From Pseudomonadota bacterium (GTDB taxonomy: Bacteria; Pseudomonadota; Alphaproteobacteria; Rhizobiales; Xanthobacteraceae), in contig JAFECJ010000024.1 in NCBI GenBank assembly GCA_018242205.1, forward strand, positions 1 through 62,253: a stretch of DNA of 62,253 nt, in the 5' to 3' direction. A model generated the notes under the pieces. It did no database searches and had not been told where the DNA came from. It was given only the letters and a program-made list of their open reading frames with translations. This document shows, piece by piece, positions 18,717 through 27,494 of the stretch. Positions within the stretch are counted from its first letter, which is position 1, and the number at the start of each line of letters is the position of its first letter. The position numbers were made by a program, and so were the translations under genes.

Positions 18717-18757
18717 TAATTACCCGGGTAAAAAACTCCCGTCAATATACCCGGGTA
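18717..18757 (-). promoter_or_regulatory. Operator-like double palindrome and promoter of the DUF2239 gene
   Basis: Two near-identical palindromes, TTACCCGGGTAA (18720-18731, perfect 12 bp) and TACCCGGGTA (18748-18757, perfect 10 bp), have centres 27 bp apart in a 54-bp intergenic space. On the minus strand, TTGACG (18745-18740) fits a -35 box and TAATTA (18722-18717) a weak -10 at 17-bp spacing. One palindrome then lies between the boxes and the other just upstream. That is the geometry of repressor binding by a dimer at two sites. The cognate regulator is unknown. Confidence 0.7.
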
Positions 18758-18764
18758 AAAATAT

Positions 18765-19616
18765 TCAGTCCTTGACGACCGGTAGGTCTGGGCGCGCGCC
18801 CCATTCGGACCAGGAGCCGTCGTAGATCGGGGGCAACGGCTTGCCGATGGCATCCAGTCCCAGCGCCAGGATCACCGCCGACACGCCGGAGCCGCAACTC
18901 GTGATGATCGGCTTGTCGAGGTCGACGCCGGCCTTGTCGAACGCGGCCTTGATCTTCTCCGGGCTGGCCAGCCGGCCATTCTCGATGAGTTCGGTGGACG
19001 GCACGTTGAAGGCGCCGGGCATGTGGCCGGCGCGAAGGCCGGGACGTGGCTCGGGATCGCGACCGGCAAAGCGGCCGGCGGGTCGGGCATCGACCACCTG
19101 CGTATCGGTGCCGTTCAGGGCCATCGAAATGTCATCGGTGATCGCGACCGCGTTGGTCGCCATCTCGGCCTTGAAGGTCTTCGCCGCCGGCTTGACCTCG
19201 CCGGCTTCGGTAGGCCGGTTCTCCGCCTTCCAGGCTGGCATGCCGCCATCGAGGATGTAGACGGTGCTGGCGCCCATGATGCGGAAATTCCACCACACGC
19301 GCGGTGCGCCGCCGAGGCCCGAGCCGTCATAGACGACGATGGTGTCGGTTTCGCCGATGCCGAGCTTGCCGACCGCTTCGGCGAAGTCTTTCGGGCCCGA
19401 CAGCATGTGCGGCAGGTCGGTGGAATGATCGGAGATGGCGTCGATGTCGAAGAACACCGCGCCCGGTATATGCGCGGCCACGTATTCAGCCTTCGCGTCG
19501 CGCTTCAGCGTCGGCAGATAGAAAGAACCGTCGACGATGGCAAGGTTGGGCTTGCCGAGCTGGCCGGCGAGCCATTCCGTCGAACGGAGCCATTTGCTGT
19601 GAAGAATGTCGGCCAT
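18765..19616 (-). CDS. sseA: 3-mercaptopyruvate sulfurtransferase
   Basis: A 283-residue tandem-rhodanese enzyme. The N-terminal inactive rhodanese domain covers about 8-140, and the C-terminal catalytic domain has Cys241 in the active-site loop CGSGVS. That loop is diagnostic of mercaptopyruvate sulfurtransferase rather than thiosulfate sulfurtransferase (CRKGVT). It moves sulfur from 3-mercaptopyruvate, a cysteine breakdown product, to thiol acceptors in the cytoplasm. It is third after cysK and alaX on the minus strand (58-bp gap after alaX), so a cysteine-centred operon is likely. Confidence 0.94.
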   Translation of the reverse strand: MADILHSKWLRSTEWLAGQLGKPNLAIVDGSFYLPTLKRDAKAEYVAAHIPGAVFFDIDAISDHSTDLPHMLSGPKDFAEAVGKLGIGETDTIVVYDGSGLGGAPRVWWNFRIMGASTVYILDGGMPAWKAENRPTEAGEVKPAAKTFKAEMATNAVAITDDISMALNGTDTQVVDARPAGRFAGRDPEPRPGLRAGHMPGAFNVPSTELIENGRLASPEKIKAAFDKAGVDLDKPIITSCGSGVSAVILALGLDAIGKPLPPIYDGSWSEWGARPDLPVVKD

Positions 19617-19674
19617 AGGGTTCCTTTATATGCACGAGGCGTCAATGCCGCGGCCGCGATAAACGTTCCGTGCT

Positions 19675-20391
19675 TCAAGCCAGCGCGATGCGCACGCGGC
19701 GGTTCTGTTTGCCCTTTTTCTCGATGCCGGTCACCGTCACGGTGCCGATTTCGCCGACCGTGCGCACATGGGTGCCGCCGCAAGGCTGCAGATCGAGGTT
19801 TGCGATCTCGATCAATCGGATCTGACCGGTGCCCATTGGCGGCTTCACCGACATGGTCTTGACCAGACCGGGATTGGCTTCGAGTTCGGCATCGCTGATC
19901 CAGCGGCTCGAGACCGCGGCATCGGTTGCGATCATTTCGGCGAGCTTCGCCGCGATGGCGTCCTTGTCGAGCCCGGCATCGGGGATATCGAAATCGAGAC
20001 GGCCGTCGGTGTCGCCGACCGAGCCGCCGGTGACCGGATAGGGCAATACGGCGGACAACAAATGCAGCGCCGTATGCATGCGCATGCGGCCGTAGCGCTT
20101 GTCCCAATCGATGGCGACGGTGACCGTGTCGCCGACATTCGGCCTCGTCGCGCCCGGAGCCAAAATGTGTGCGATCTCGGTCTTCGATTTATCGGTGTAG
20201 ATCGTATCGACGATGTTGACCTTATTGTCGTCGAGCAATCTCAGCGTGCCGGTATCGCCGGGCTGGCCGCCGGAATTGGCGTAGAAGACGGTGCGGTCGA
20301 GCACGATGCCGCCTTGGTCGGTGAGCGCCACGACCCGCGCGTCGCACGTCTGGAGATAGGAATCGTCGCGGAACAGGCACTCGGTCGGCAT
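19675..20391 (-). CDS. Alanyl-tRNA editing protein AlaX
   Basis: A 238-residue free-standing editing domain homologous to the second half of AlaRS. The zinc-binding pairs are HTALH (His106, His110) and CGGTH (Cys204, His208). Family blocks FYANSGGQPGDTG and the C-terminal VTGIEKKGKQNRR-type strand are present. It hydrolyses Ser- or Gly-mischarged tRNA-Ala; this size fits the AlaX-M/L class. It lies 20 bases after cysK, so it is almost certainly cotranscribed. Serine is both the mischarged residue and the precursor of cysteine, a reasonable link between the two genes. The link is inference. Confidence 0.92.
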   Translation of the reverse strand: MPTECLFRDDSYLQTCDARVVALTDQGGIVLDRTVFYANSGGQPGDTGTLRLLDDNKVNIVDTIYTDKSKTEIAHILAPGATRPNVGDTVTVAIDWDKRYGRMRMHTALHLLSAVLPYPVTGGSVGDTDGRLDFDIPDAGLDKDAIAAKLAEMIATDAAVSSRWISDAELEANPGLVKTMSVKPPMGTGQIRLIEIANLDLQPCGGTHVRTVGEIGTVTVTGIEKKGKQNRRVRIALA

Positions 20392-20411
20392 TTCGAAATC
20401 CTACGACGGTC

Positions 20412-21452
20412 CTAGACGAAAGGCGGCTTGATGTCGGTCTTGCGCGTCAGCCACTCCGGCACCGGCAGTTTTTTCGACCGCAGGAACTCCGGGTTGAACA
20501 GTTTCGACTGATAACGCGCGCCGCCGTCGCACAACATGGTCACGATGGTGTGGCCGGGGCCGAGATCCTTGGCAAGACGGATCGCGCCGGCGATGTTGAC
20601 GCCGCTCGAACCGCCGAGGCACAGACCTTCGTGCTCGGTGAGTTCGAAGACGATCGGCACCGCTTCCTCGTCCGGAATCAGATAGGCCTTGTCGACCTTC
20701 ATCTGCTCGACGATGGCGGTGACGCGGCCAAGCCCGATGCCTTCGGTGATCGAACCGCCTTCGGTCGATTTCACTTCGCCATGATCGAAGTAGTTGTACA
20801 TGGCCGCGCCGCGCGGATCGGCGACGCCGATGGTGATGCCCGGCTTCTTCTCCTTGAGATACATCGACACGCCGGCCAGCGTGCCGCCGGAGCCGACCGA
20901 GCAGATAAAGCCATCAATTTTGCCGTCGGTGTCGGCCCAGATCTCCGGGCCGGTCGAGACGTAATGCGCCTTGCTGTTGTCGAGGTTGTTCCACTGGTCG
21001 GCGAAGATGACGCCGTTCTTTTCCGTTTTCTTCAGTTCGTCGGCGAGGCGACGGCCGACATGCTGATAATTGTTCGGGTTGCCATAGGGCAGGGCGGGCA
21101 CTTCGACCAGTTCGGCACCGGCGAGCCGCAACGTATCTTTCTTTTCCTGGCTCTGCGTTTCCGGAATGACGATCAGCGTGCGATAACCGCGGGCGGCCGC
21201 GACCACGGCCAGCCCGATGCCGGTGTTGCCTGCGGTCGATTCCACCACTAGGCCGCCAGGGCGGAGTTCGCCGCGCGCCTCAGCCTCCAGGATCATCTGG
21301 CGGCCGGCCCGATCCTTCACCGAGCCGCCGGGATTCATGAATTCGGCTTTGCCGTAAATTTCGCACCCGGTCGTCTCCGAGGCGCGTTTGAGCCGGATCA
21401 GGGGGGTGTTGCCAATGGCTTCGATGATGTCTTTGCGCGGGTGCATTCTCAT
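20412..21452 (-). CDS. cysK: Cysteine synthase A (O-acetylserine sulfhydrylase)
   Basis: A 346-residue PLP enzyme. The cofactor lysine is Lys46 in NPGGSVKDRAG, the substrate loop is STAGNTGIGL, and the phosphate-binding loop is GSGGTLAG. It makes cysteine from O-acetylserine and sulfide. Start candidates are ATG 21452 (MRMHPRKDII) and ATG 21446; the frame is open further upstream but without homology. It is the first gene of a cysK-alaX-sseA unit. The 294-bp divergent space to the diguanylate cyclase has a perfect 12-bp palindrome TCAGGGCCCTGA (21542-21553) of unknown meaning and nothing else I can name. Confidence 0.94.
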   Translation of the reverse strand: MRMHPRKDIIEAIGNTPLIRLKRASETTGCEIYGKAEFMNPGGSVKDRAGRQMILEAEARGELRPGGLVVESTAGNTGIGLAVVAAARGYRTLIVIPETQSQEKKDTLRLAGAELVEVPALPYGNPNNYQHVGRRLADELKKTEKNGVIFADQWNNLDNSKAHYVSTGPEIWADTDGKIDGFICSVGSGGTLAGVSMYLKEKKPGITIGVADPRGAAMYNYFDHGEVKSTEGGSITEGIGLGRVTAIVEQMKVDKAYLIPDEEAVPIVFELTEHEGLCLGGSSGVNIAGAIRLAKDLGPGHTIVTMLCDGGARYQSKLFNPEFLRSKKLPVPEWLTRKTDIKPPFV

Positions 21453-21746
21453 TCCAGACGGGATTCTCAGTGCGAACGGGAGCCTAGAGGAGCCCTCCGG
21501 CAGCGACAAGGCCGCGGTCGCGCCGGAAAATCCTTCTCTTTTCAGGGCCCTGAGAGGCTCGGATGGCCGTCATTGACGCTTTGCGTGCAAATGCCTTTCA
21601 AGCCGGAAACCGGTTCGAAACCATGTTTACCGTCCGTCGCGGAATCTAGCACCCATTCACCAGTTGTTTTATTGGCCGATTGTATTGATCGAGGGTGGGC
21701 GTGACGGCTCGAGACTGGCCGTGCGTCTGTGCGGGTCTCAGCAGTT

Positions 21747-22979
21747 ATGAATCTCGACGTCCATACGCTTTTCCAGGTGACGGTTTATGTCGAGGCCATT
21801 CTCGGCCTGTTGCTGCTGTTCGCCTGGGCGCAGAACATGGCCGTCCGTGCCGTCGCCTGGTGGGGCTTTGCCCATCTGATCCGGGCGTCTTCGATCGTCT
21901 TGTTCGGCCTTTATGGTTCGGCGCCGGATGTGCTGACCATCGACGTCGCCAATGCGCTGCTCTTTACCGCCTTTGCCGTGACCTGGACGGGGGCCCGCGT
22001 TTTCGACGGACGTCCGGTTGAGCCGGTCTACCTGGTCACTGGCGCAGTTCTCTGGCTTTTGGTCTGCCGCCTCCCGGTGCTCACCAACGCCGTTGATGCG
22101 CGTGCCCTGATCGCTTCCGCCATCATCACCGCCTACACGTGGCTGACCGCCTGGGAATTCTGGCGCGGTCGCAAGGAACAATTGGTTTCGCGCTGGCCCG
22201 CGATTTTTATGCTGTTCGCGCACGGCGCGCTGTTCTTGTTGCGCACGCCCTTAGTCGCGCTGCTGCCTTTCGCGATGACCAAGGAAAAGATGTTCAGCAG
22301 CGTCTGGATGACCGTCCTTAGCTTCGAGGCGCTGCTGTTCACGATTTCCATCGCATTCATCCTGCTGGCGATGGCCAAGGAGCGGACCGAGCTGCGTCAC
22401 CGCACCGCCGCGATGATCGATTCCTTGACCGGCATCGCCAACCGCCGTGCCTTCCTCCAGGAAGCGGCGGATTTGGCCAGGCGCCACGACTCCGACCCCC
22501 GGCCCGTCGCGGTAATGCTGATCGATCTCGATCACTTCAAGTCGATCAACGACCGCTTCGGGCATGCCGTCGGCGATCGCGTGCTCGAAGTCTTTACCGC
22601 CGCGGCGAACGAGTCGATGCGCGCGTCCGATCTCTTCGGCCGGATCGGCGGCGAGGAGTTCGCCGCCATCCTGTCCGACACCGGTGCCGATGAGGCCTTC
22701 GAGGTCGCGCAGCGTATCCGGGAAACCTTTGCACAGGCCGCCCACGAGGTTGACGGCCGTCCGGTCGCGGCAACGGTCAGCATCGGCATGGTTCATTGCG
22801 ATGGGCCGGTGCTGGACATCGCCGAACTGTTGTCGCAGGCCGATCAGGCGTTGTACTTCGCCAAGGAAAACGGCCGCAATCGCGTCGAGGTTGCGACGCT
22901 CGACATGGTGTTGAGGGATATCGGCAACACGGCGCCGGCCCACTCCGATCCGGCGGCGGTGGCGCGGAGCGCCGCCTGA
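21747..22979 (+). CDS. Membrane-bound diguanylate cyclase (GGEEF)
   Basis: A 410-residue protein. Residues 1-205 contain six or so hydrophobic helices forming a membrane sensor with no named domain, and about 220-385 is a GGDEF domain. The active-site motif is GGEEF (301-305), a catalytically competent variant. The inhibitory I-site RxxD is present as RASD (292-295), five residues upstream. It should make cyclic di-GMP with product inhibition. The nucleotide-binding DxLT motif appears as MIDSLTGIANRRAF. The GTG at 21729 is an alternative start six codons upstream. No effector or phosphodiesterase lies nearby. Confidence 0.92.
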   Translation: MNLDVHTLFQVTVYVEAILGLLLLFAWAQNMAVRAVAWWGFAHLIRASSIVLFGLYGSAPDVLTIDVANALLFTAFAVTWTGARVFDGRPVEPVYLVTGAVLWLLVCRLPVLTNAVDARALIASAIITAYTWLTAWEFWRGRKEQLVSRWPAIFMLFAHGALFLLRTPLVALLPFAMTKEKMFSSVWMTVLSFEALLFTISIAFILLAMAKERTELRHRTAAMIDSLTGIANRRAFLQEAADLARRHDSDPRPVAVMLIDLDHFKSINDRFGHAVGDRVLEVFTAAANESMRASDLFGRIGGEEFAAILSDTGADEAFEVAQRIRETFAQAAHEVDGRPVAATVSIGMVHCDGPVLDIAELLSQADQALYFAKENGRNRVEVATLDMVLRDIGNTAPAHSDPAAVARSAA

Positions 22980-23096
22980 GCACCGGTTCCTCTTGATTGA
23001 TTGCGAACTGCGGTTGGGCCGGCGCCCGCCGTTGCATTTCGTTGCGTGACGCCGCATAGCTCTGCTGCAACGACAAGGAGCAGGGCAGGACTTCCC

Positions 23097-24275
23097 ATGA
23101 AGCGCAGCAGCGATCGCATTCTCACGACCCACGTCGGCAGCCTGATCCGGCCGCCGGAGTTGCAGGAATTTCTGCGCGCAGTCCAAAGCGGCAAGCCCTA
23201 TGACGAGGCTGCTTATCAGCGCTGCCTGACCGACAGCGTCGCGGCGGTCGTCAAGCAGCAGGCCGCGACCGGCATCGACGTGCCGAGCGACGGTGAATTC
23301 GGTAAGTCGATCTCCTGGGCGCAATATGCGCTGACGCGGCTGTCGGGCTTCGAGCGCCGGCCGATCAAGGAAGACAAGGCCAACCCGTTCAAGCGCGGCG
23401 CAGACCGCACGCGCTTTGCCGACTTCTACGCCGAACTCGACGCCAAGGAAGCCGTGTCGACGACGAGCGAGGCGATCTGCGTCGGACCGATCAGCTATTC
23501 GGGACTGGCCGAGTTGCAGCGCGATATCGCCAACTTCAAGGCCGCGCTCGCGAAGGTGAATGTGGTGGACGCCTTCTTGCCGGTCGCGGCGCCGGCCAGC
23601 GTCATTCCCGACCGCAAGAACGAATTCTACAAGACCGACGAGGAATTGCAGACGGCGATTGCCGGCGCGATGCGCACCGAATACAAGGCGATCATCGACG
23701 CCGGCCTGGTGGTGCAACTCGACGACGCACGCTCGGCCGTGACTTACGATCGCATGGTGCCGCCGGCGAGCTTCGCCGATTACAAGAGCTGGCTCGACAA
23801 GCAGATCGAGATCATGAACGAGGCGATCAAGGGATTGCCGGCGGAGCAAATCCGCTACCACGTGTGCTGGGGGTCGTGGCCGGGTCCGCATGTCTCCGAC
23901 GTGCCGCTCAAGGACATCGTCGATATCATCCTCAAGGCCAGGGTCGGCGCTTTCGTCATCGAGGGCGCCAATCCGCGCCACGAGCACGAATGGAAGGTTT
24001 GGAAGAATGCCAAGCTCGACGGTCGCGTGCTCATTCCGGGCGTGATTAGCCACGCGACCAATGTGGTCGAGCATCCGGAACTGGTGGCGGAGCGCATCGT
24101 GCGGCTCGCCGGCGTCGTCGGCCGCGAGAATGTCATCGGCGGCACCGACTGCGGCTTCGCTCAGGGTCCGTTCTATCGCCGCGTCCATCCGAGCGTGATG
24201 TGGGCGAAGCTGGAAGCGTTGGTCGCAGGCGCGCGTCTGGCGAGCGCGGAACTCTGGGGCCGCGCCGCGGCGTGA
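23097..24275 (+). CDS. Cobalamin-independent methionine synthase II family protein
   Basis: A 392-residue TIM-barrel protein similar to the catalytic C-terminal half of MetE, without the N-terminal half. It starts MKRSSDRILTTHVGSLIRPP. The zinc-ligand region is present: YHVCWGSWPGPH carries the His and first Cys, and GGTDCGFAQGP the second Cys. Stand-alone members act as methyl or alkyl transferases on various thiols and are often wrongly named methionine synthase; the acceptor here is unknown. AAGGAGCAGGG precedes the start. The next gene, an M24 peptidase, is 112 bases downstream and may be cotranscribed. Confidence 0.88.
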   Translation: MKRSSDRILTTHVGSLIRPPELQEFLRAVQSGKPYDEAAYQRCLTDSVAAVVKQQAATGIDVPSDGEFGKSISWAQYALTRLSGFERRPIKEDKANPFKRGADRTRFADFYAELDAKEAVSTTSEAICVGPISYSGLAELQRDIANFKAALAKVNVVDAFLPVAAPASVIPDRKNEFYKTDEELQTAIAGAMRTEYKAIIDAGLVVQLDDARSAVTYDRMVPPASFADYKSWLDKQIEIMNEAIKGLPAEQIRYHVCWGSWPGPHVSDVPLKDIVDIILKARVGAFVIEGANPRHEHEWKVWKNAKLDGRVLIPGVISHATNVVEHPELVAERIVRLAGVVGRENVIGGTDCGFAQGPFYRRVHPSVMWAKLEALVAGARLASAELWGRAAA

Positions 24276-24387
24276 CGGCCGCTCTGTTGTGGTAGGTGTG
24301 CAGCGAGCGGGGTGGCCAAGGCGCCCCCCGCGGCGCTAGGCTTTCGGGCAACCGGCACAAAAAATGCCGAAGCCCGGGAGTACGCCC

Positions 24388-25578
24388 ATGAACGTCACCG
24401 CGCCAAGCGCGTCTGGTCTCGCCATTCCCTTCGACCACCACCGCCTCGACCGGCTGATGGATCAGGTCGGCATCGACATCGTCGTGGTGACGTCGAAGCA
24501 CAACGCGCAATATTTCACCGGCGGCCATCGTGCCAATTTCTTCGACTACATGGATGCGTCGGGCCTGAGCCGCTATCTGCCGGTCTTCGTCTATCCGAAG
24601 GGAGCACCGGAGAAGGCTGCCTATATCGGCCATCGGCTTGAAGGCTTCCAGGTTCGCGCCAAACCGTTGTGGGTCGCGGAAACGCAGACCAATTCCGGCA
24701 CGTCGGTCGACGCGGTCGGGAAGGCCGCCGCCTACATCGCCAAAGCCGGTCTTAAGCCGAAGCGCATCGCCGTCGAATTCGCCTTCCTGCCTTACGACGC
24801 CGCCAAGGTGTTGCGCGAGGCCTATCCGGATGCCGACTGGGTCGATGCCGTGCATATCTTGGAGCGCCAGCGGCTGAAGAAGTCGTCGGCCGAACTGGCG
24901 CTGCTGAAGGAAGCCTCGGAGCGCGTGCTGGCGTCGATGCAGGCGGTGATCGAGACGACCGCTGCCGGCGCCACCAAAGCCGAAGTTGTTGAAGCGCTGC
25001 GCCGCGAAGAGGTCAATCGCGGTCTGACCTTCGAATATTGCCTGATCACCGCCGGCAGCAATCTCAACCGCGCGCCGACGGAGCAGCGCTGGGAGCAGGG
25101 CGAGATCATGTCGCTCGATTCCGGCGGCAACTATCACGGCTATATCGGCGACATCTGCCGTATGGCGATCCAGGGCGAGCCGGACGCCGAACTTCAGGAT
25201 ATGCTCGCCGAAATCGAAACGATTCAGCGCGCCGCGATGAAGCCGATCAGGGCCGGCGCGCCGGGCCGTGTCATCTACGAGGCGGCTGAGCCGCTGCGCG
25301 CGTCATCGAAATATCAACCGCTTGATTTTCTCGCCCACGGCATGGGGCTGGTGAGCCACGAGGCGCCGCATCTGACCGCGAGCGGGCCGATCCCCTATCC
25401 GGCAACCGATGCCGATCTGCCGCTCGAAGCCGGCACGGTGATCTCGGTCGAGACCACGCTCAACCATCCCAAGCGCGGCTTCATCAAACTCGAGGACACG
25501 GTGGTTGTGACCGACACGGGCTTTGAGATTTACGGCGAGGGCCTGCGCGGCTGGAACAGGGCAGGGACGAGAGCCTAA
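24388..25578 (+). CDS. M24 family metallopeptidase (Xaa-Pro peptidase-like)
   Basis: A 396-residue cytoplasmic protein with a creatinase N-terminal domain (to about 150) and a pita-bread M24 domain. All five metal ligands are visible: Asp in SLDSGG, Asp in YIGDICRM, His in LVSHEAPH, Glu in SVETTL and Glu in KLEDTV. It is therefore probably an active dinuclear-metal enzyme such as an Xaa-Pro dipeptidase, or a related C-N hydrolase. ATG 24388 is chosen because GGGAG lies 7 bases upstream; ATG 24364 is also in frame. Its TAA abuts the stop codon of the convergent pncB with no spacing. Confidence 0.9.
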   Translation: MNVTAPSASGLAIPFDHHRLDRLMDQVGIDIVVVTSKHNAQYFTGGHRANFFDYMDASGLSRYLPVFVYPKGAPEKAAYIGHRLEGFQVRAKPLWVAETQTNSGTSVDAVGKAAAYIAKAGLKPKRIAVEFAFLPYDAAKVLREAYPDADWVDAVHILERQRLKKSSAELALLKEASERVLASMQAVIETTAAGATKAEVVEALRREEVNRGLTFEYCLITAGSNLNRAPTEQRWEQGEIMSLDSGGNYHGYIGDICRMAIQGEPDAELQDMLAEIETIQRAAMKPIRAGAPGRVIYEAAEPLRASSKYQPLDFLAHGMGLVSHEAPHLTASGPIPYPATDADLPLEAGTVISVETTLNHPKRGFIKLEDTVVVTDTGFEIYGEGLRGWNRAGTRA

Positions 25579-26931
25579 TCAGGCCTTGGTCTTCACGTCC
25601 GCTTCCTTCGCCAGAGCGATCAGGCTATCGGCGACCTTTACCGGATAGTCCGTGCCGGGCTGCAACTGGCGCAGCGGTTCCGGCAGACGCGCTAGATCGC
25701 GCGCGGCGCGCTCGCGGATATGCGCCAAAGTCGGCGCCGGCGCGAGCCGCTTGCCGCCGCGCATGACCTGCACGATCAGCGGTTCGCCGTCGTGCTTGTC
25801 GCTTTCGAGAGCCAGCACGTCACCGCTCATGCGGCCATCGGCGCCGTATGAGCGCCAGACCTGCTTCCGTCCCGGCCAGGTTTGCTTGCCTTCCGACAAT
25901 TTGCGCTTCGGCCGGCCTTTGTATTCCTGCAGCTTGTAGGCGCAGTCCAGCGACGGCGCGTCGATCGAGGCGTCGAGATTGACGCCGATGCCGAAGCCGT
26001 CGATCGGCGCGCCTTGCTTCATCATGCCCTGCAGCACGTCTTCATTGATGCCGCCGCTGACCAGGATGACGGTGTCCTTGAGCCCGCCCTGATCGAGAAT
26101 GACGCGCACCTTGCGCGCCATGGCGATGAGATCGCCGGAATCGATGCGCACGCCGCGCACGGCGATGCCATCGGCCTTGAGCCGCGGCGCCAGCTCAACG
26201 ACTTTGCGGGCACCGAATTCGGTGTCGTAGGTGTCGATCAGCAGGATGACATCCTGCGGCCGTGCCCGTGCGAAGGTCTCGAAGGCGAGCGCTTCGTCGT
26301 CATGCACCTGGATGAAGGAATGCGCCATGGTGCCGACGACGGGAATGCCGTAGCGCTCGCCGGCCAGTACATTGGCGGCGCCGGCGAAACCGGCGATGTA
26401 GCTGGCGCGCGCCGAGTAGAGCCCGGCCTCGGCGCCATGGGCGGTGCGCAAGCCGAAATCGGACAGCATCTTTCCCGGCGCGGCGAGCACCATGCGCGCG
26501 GCCTTCGACGCGATCAGCGTCTGGAAGTGCAGGATGTTGATGAGCCGCGATTCGACGATTTGCGCTTGCGGCAGTGGCGCGGTGATGCGGACGAGTGGCT
26601 CGTACGGGTAACACACCGTGCCTTCGGGAATGGCGTGGACGTCGCCGGTGAAGCGGAAGTCCTTCAGGTAATCGAGGAAGTTGTCGCGGAAGCGCGCCGT
26701 GCTTTTCAGCCAATCGATTTCGGTTGGGGAAAAGCGCAAGGTTTCGAGGTAATCGAGCACATCCTCGAGCCCAGCAGCGACCAGGAAGCCGCGCCGCGTC
26801 GGTAGCCGCCGCACGAAAAACTCGAACACGGCTTCACCGAACTCACCGTTGTCCAGATAGGCCTGGACCATGTTGAGTTCGTAGAGGTCGGTCAGCAGGG
26901 GGCTGACAACGGGAGAAGGTTGCGTGGTCAT
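25579..26931 (-). CDS. pncB: Nicotinate phosphoribosyltransferase
   Basis: A 450-residue enzyme of NAD salvage (Preiss-Handler pathway), joining nicotinate and PRPP. It starts MTTQPSPVVSPLLTDLYELN, where LLTDLYELNM is the family N-terminal signature. The histidine that is phosphorylated lies in GTMAHSFIQ, and the PRPP-binding segment includes RIDSGDL and LVSGGINED. The frame extends 19 codons upstream, but homology begins at 26931. The spacing to tRNA-Asn is about 140 bases. That gap holds a hairpin GCGGCA/TGCCGC (27021-27026, 27033-27038), which could end the tRNA transcripts. Confidence 0.95.
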   Translation of the reverse strand: MTTQPSPVVSPLLTDLYELNMVQAYLDNGEFGEAVFEFFVRRLPTRRGFLVAAGLEDVLDYLETLRFSPTEIDWLKSTARFRDNFLDYLKDFRFTGDVHAIPEGTVCYPYEPLVRITAPLPQAQIVESRLINILHFQTLIASKAARMVLAAPGKMLSDFGLRTAHGAEAGLYSARASYIAGFAGAANVLAGERYGIPVVGTMAHSFIQVHDDEALAFETFARARPQDVILLIDTYDTEFGARKVVELAPRLKADGIAVRGVRIDSGDLIAMARKVRVILDQGGLKDTVILVSGGINEDVLQGMMKQGAPIDGFGIGVNLDASIDAPSLDCAYKLQEYKGRPKRKLSEGKQTWPGRKQVWRSYGADGRMSGDVLALESDKHDGEPLIVQVMRGGKRLAPAPTLAHIRERAARDLARLPEPLRQLQPGTDYPVKVADSLIALAKEADVKTKA

Positions 26932-27070
26932 GTCGTCGGGGCCGTATAGTGAATCCCGGACGGACATACCATGGATTAACGATGACACACCCGCGGTCGG
27001 CGCAGCGCCAAAGAGCGTCGCGGCACGATCATGCCGCTCTTCTATAAGGCTTTGAACTTAAAGATAAATT

Positions 27071-27145
27071 TGGCTCCCGAGGCAGGGATCGAACCTGCGA
27101 CCATTCGATTAACAGTCGAATGCTCTACCGCTGAGCTACTCGGGA
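27071..27145 (-). tRNA. tRNA-Asn (anticodon GTT)
   Basis: A complete 75-nt cloverleaf on the minus strand. The acceptor TCCCGAG/CTCGGGA is fully paired, the D arm has GCTCAGCGGTAGAGC, the anticodon loop CTGTTAA gives GTT, the T arm has GGTTCGATCC, and CCA is encoded. It lies 123 bases after tRNA-Cys on the same strand, and the two may share a transcript. Confidence 0.97.
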
Positions 27146-27268
27146 ACAAGGCGGTGTGCCTGCCGGGGTGGGCTATAACAAAGCCGCCCCGATTTGCAAG
27201 CTTCAAGGCCGCAGGAAAGGTTCCGGCTGTGGAGCCGTCGACCCGCCCAGGGACGCCCTGAATGGAGA

Positions 27269-27342
27269 TGGAGGCCTCGCCCGGAATCGAACCGGGGTGC
27301 AAGGATTTGCAGTCCTCTGCGTAACCACTCCGCCACGAGGCC
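27269..27342 (-). tRNA. tRNA-Cys (anticodon GCA)
   Basis: A complete 74-nt cloverleaf on the minus strand. The acceptor GGCCTCG/CGAGGCC is fully paired, the discriminator is U as required for CysRS, the anticodon loop CTGCAAA gives GCA, the T arm has GGTTCGATTCC, and CCA is encoded. It is upstream of tRNA-Asn in the direction of transcription and divergent from the pcm-like gene. Confidence 0.97.
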
Positions 27343-27494
27343 ATTTGACGGGAGGCCAAACCTCCCGAGCGGCCCCAGCCTATATAGGACGAATGCGCGG
27401 TCGACAACGCCCGTATACCGAACCGCTCGGCTTGCCTTTTGCTGATCCTTGCCGCAAAAAGCCTGCGCATTTTGCCAATGCATCGAGGAGCGCG

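Noticed and set aside
21542..21553. Perfect palindrome TCAGGGCCCTGA upstream of cysK as a regulator site
   Set aside because: It is a single copy with no partner site and unclear position relative to a promoter. GC-rich palindromes of this length occur by chance.
22251..24188. A 645-codon minus-strand frame opposite the diguanylate cyclase and MetE-like gene
   Set aside because: It is antisense to two well-supported genes and shows no recognisable motif.
27031..27261. Open frame containing PEAGIEPATIRLTVECSTAE
   Set aside because: It is the antisense reading of tRNA-Asn and has no ribosome site.
27194..27445. Open frame containing RPRPESNRGARICSPLRN
   Set aside because: It is the antisense reading of tRNA-Cys.
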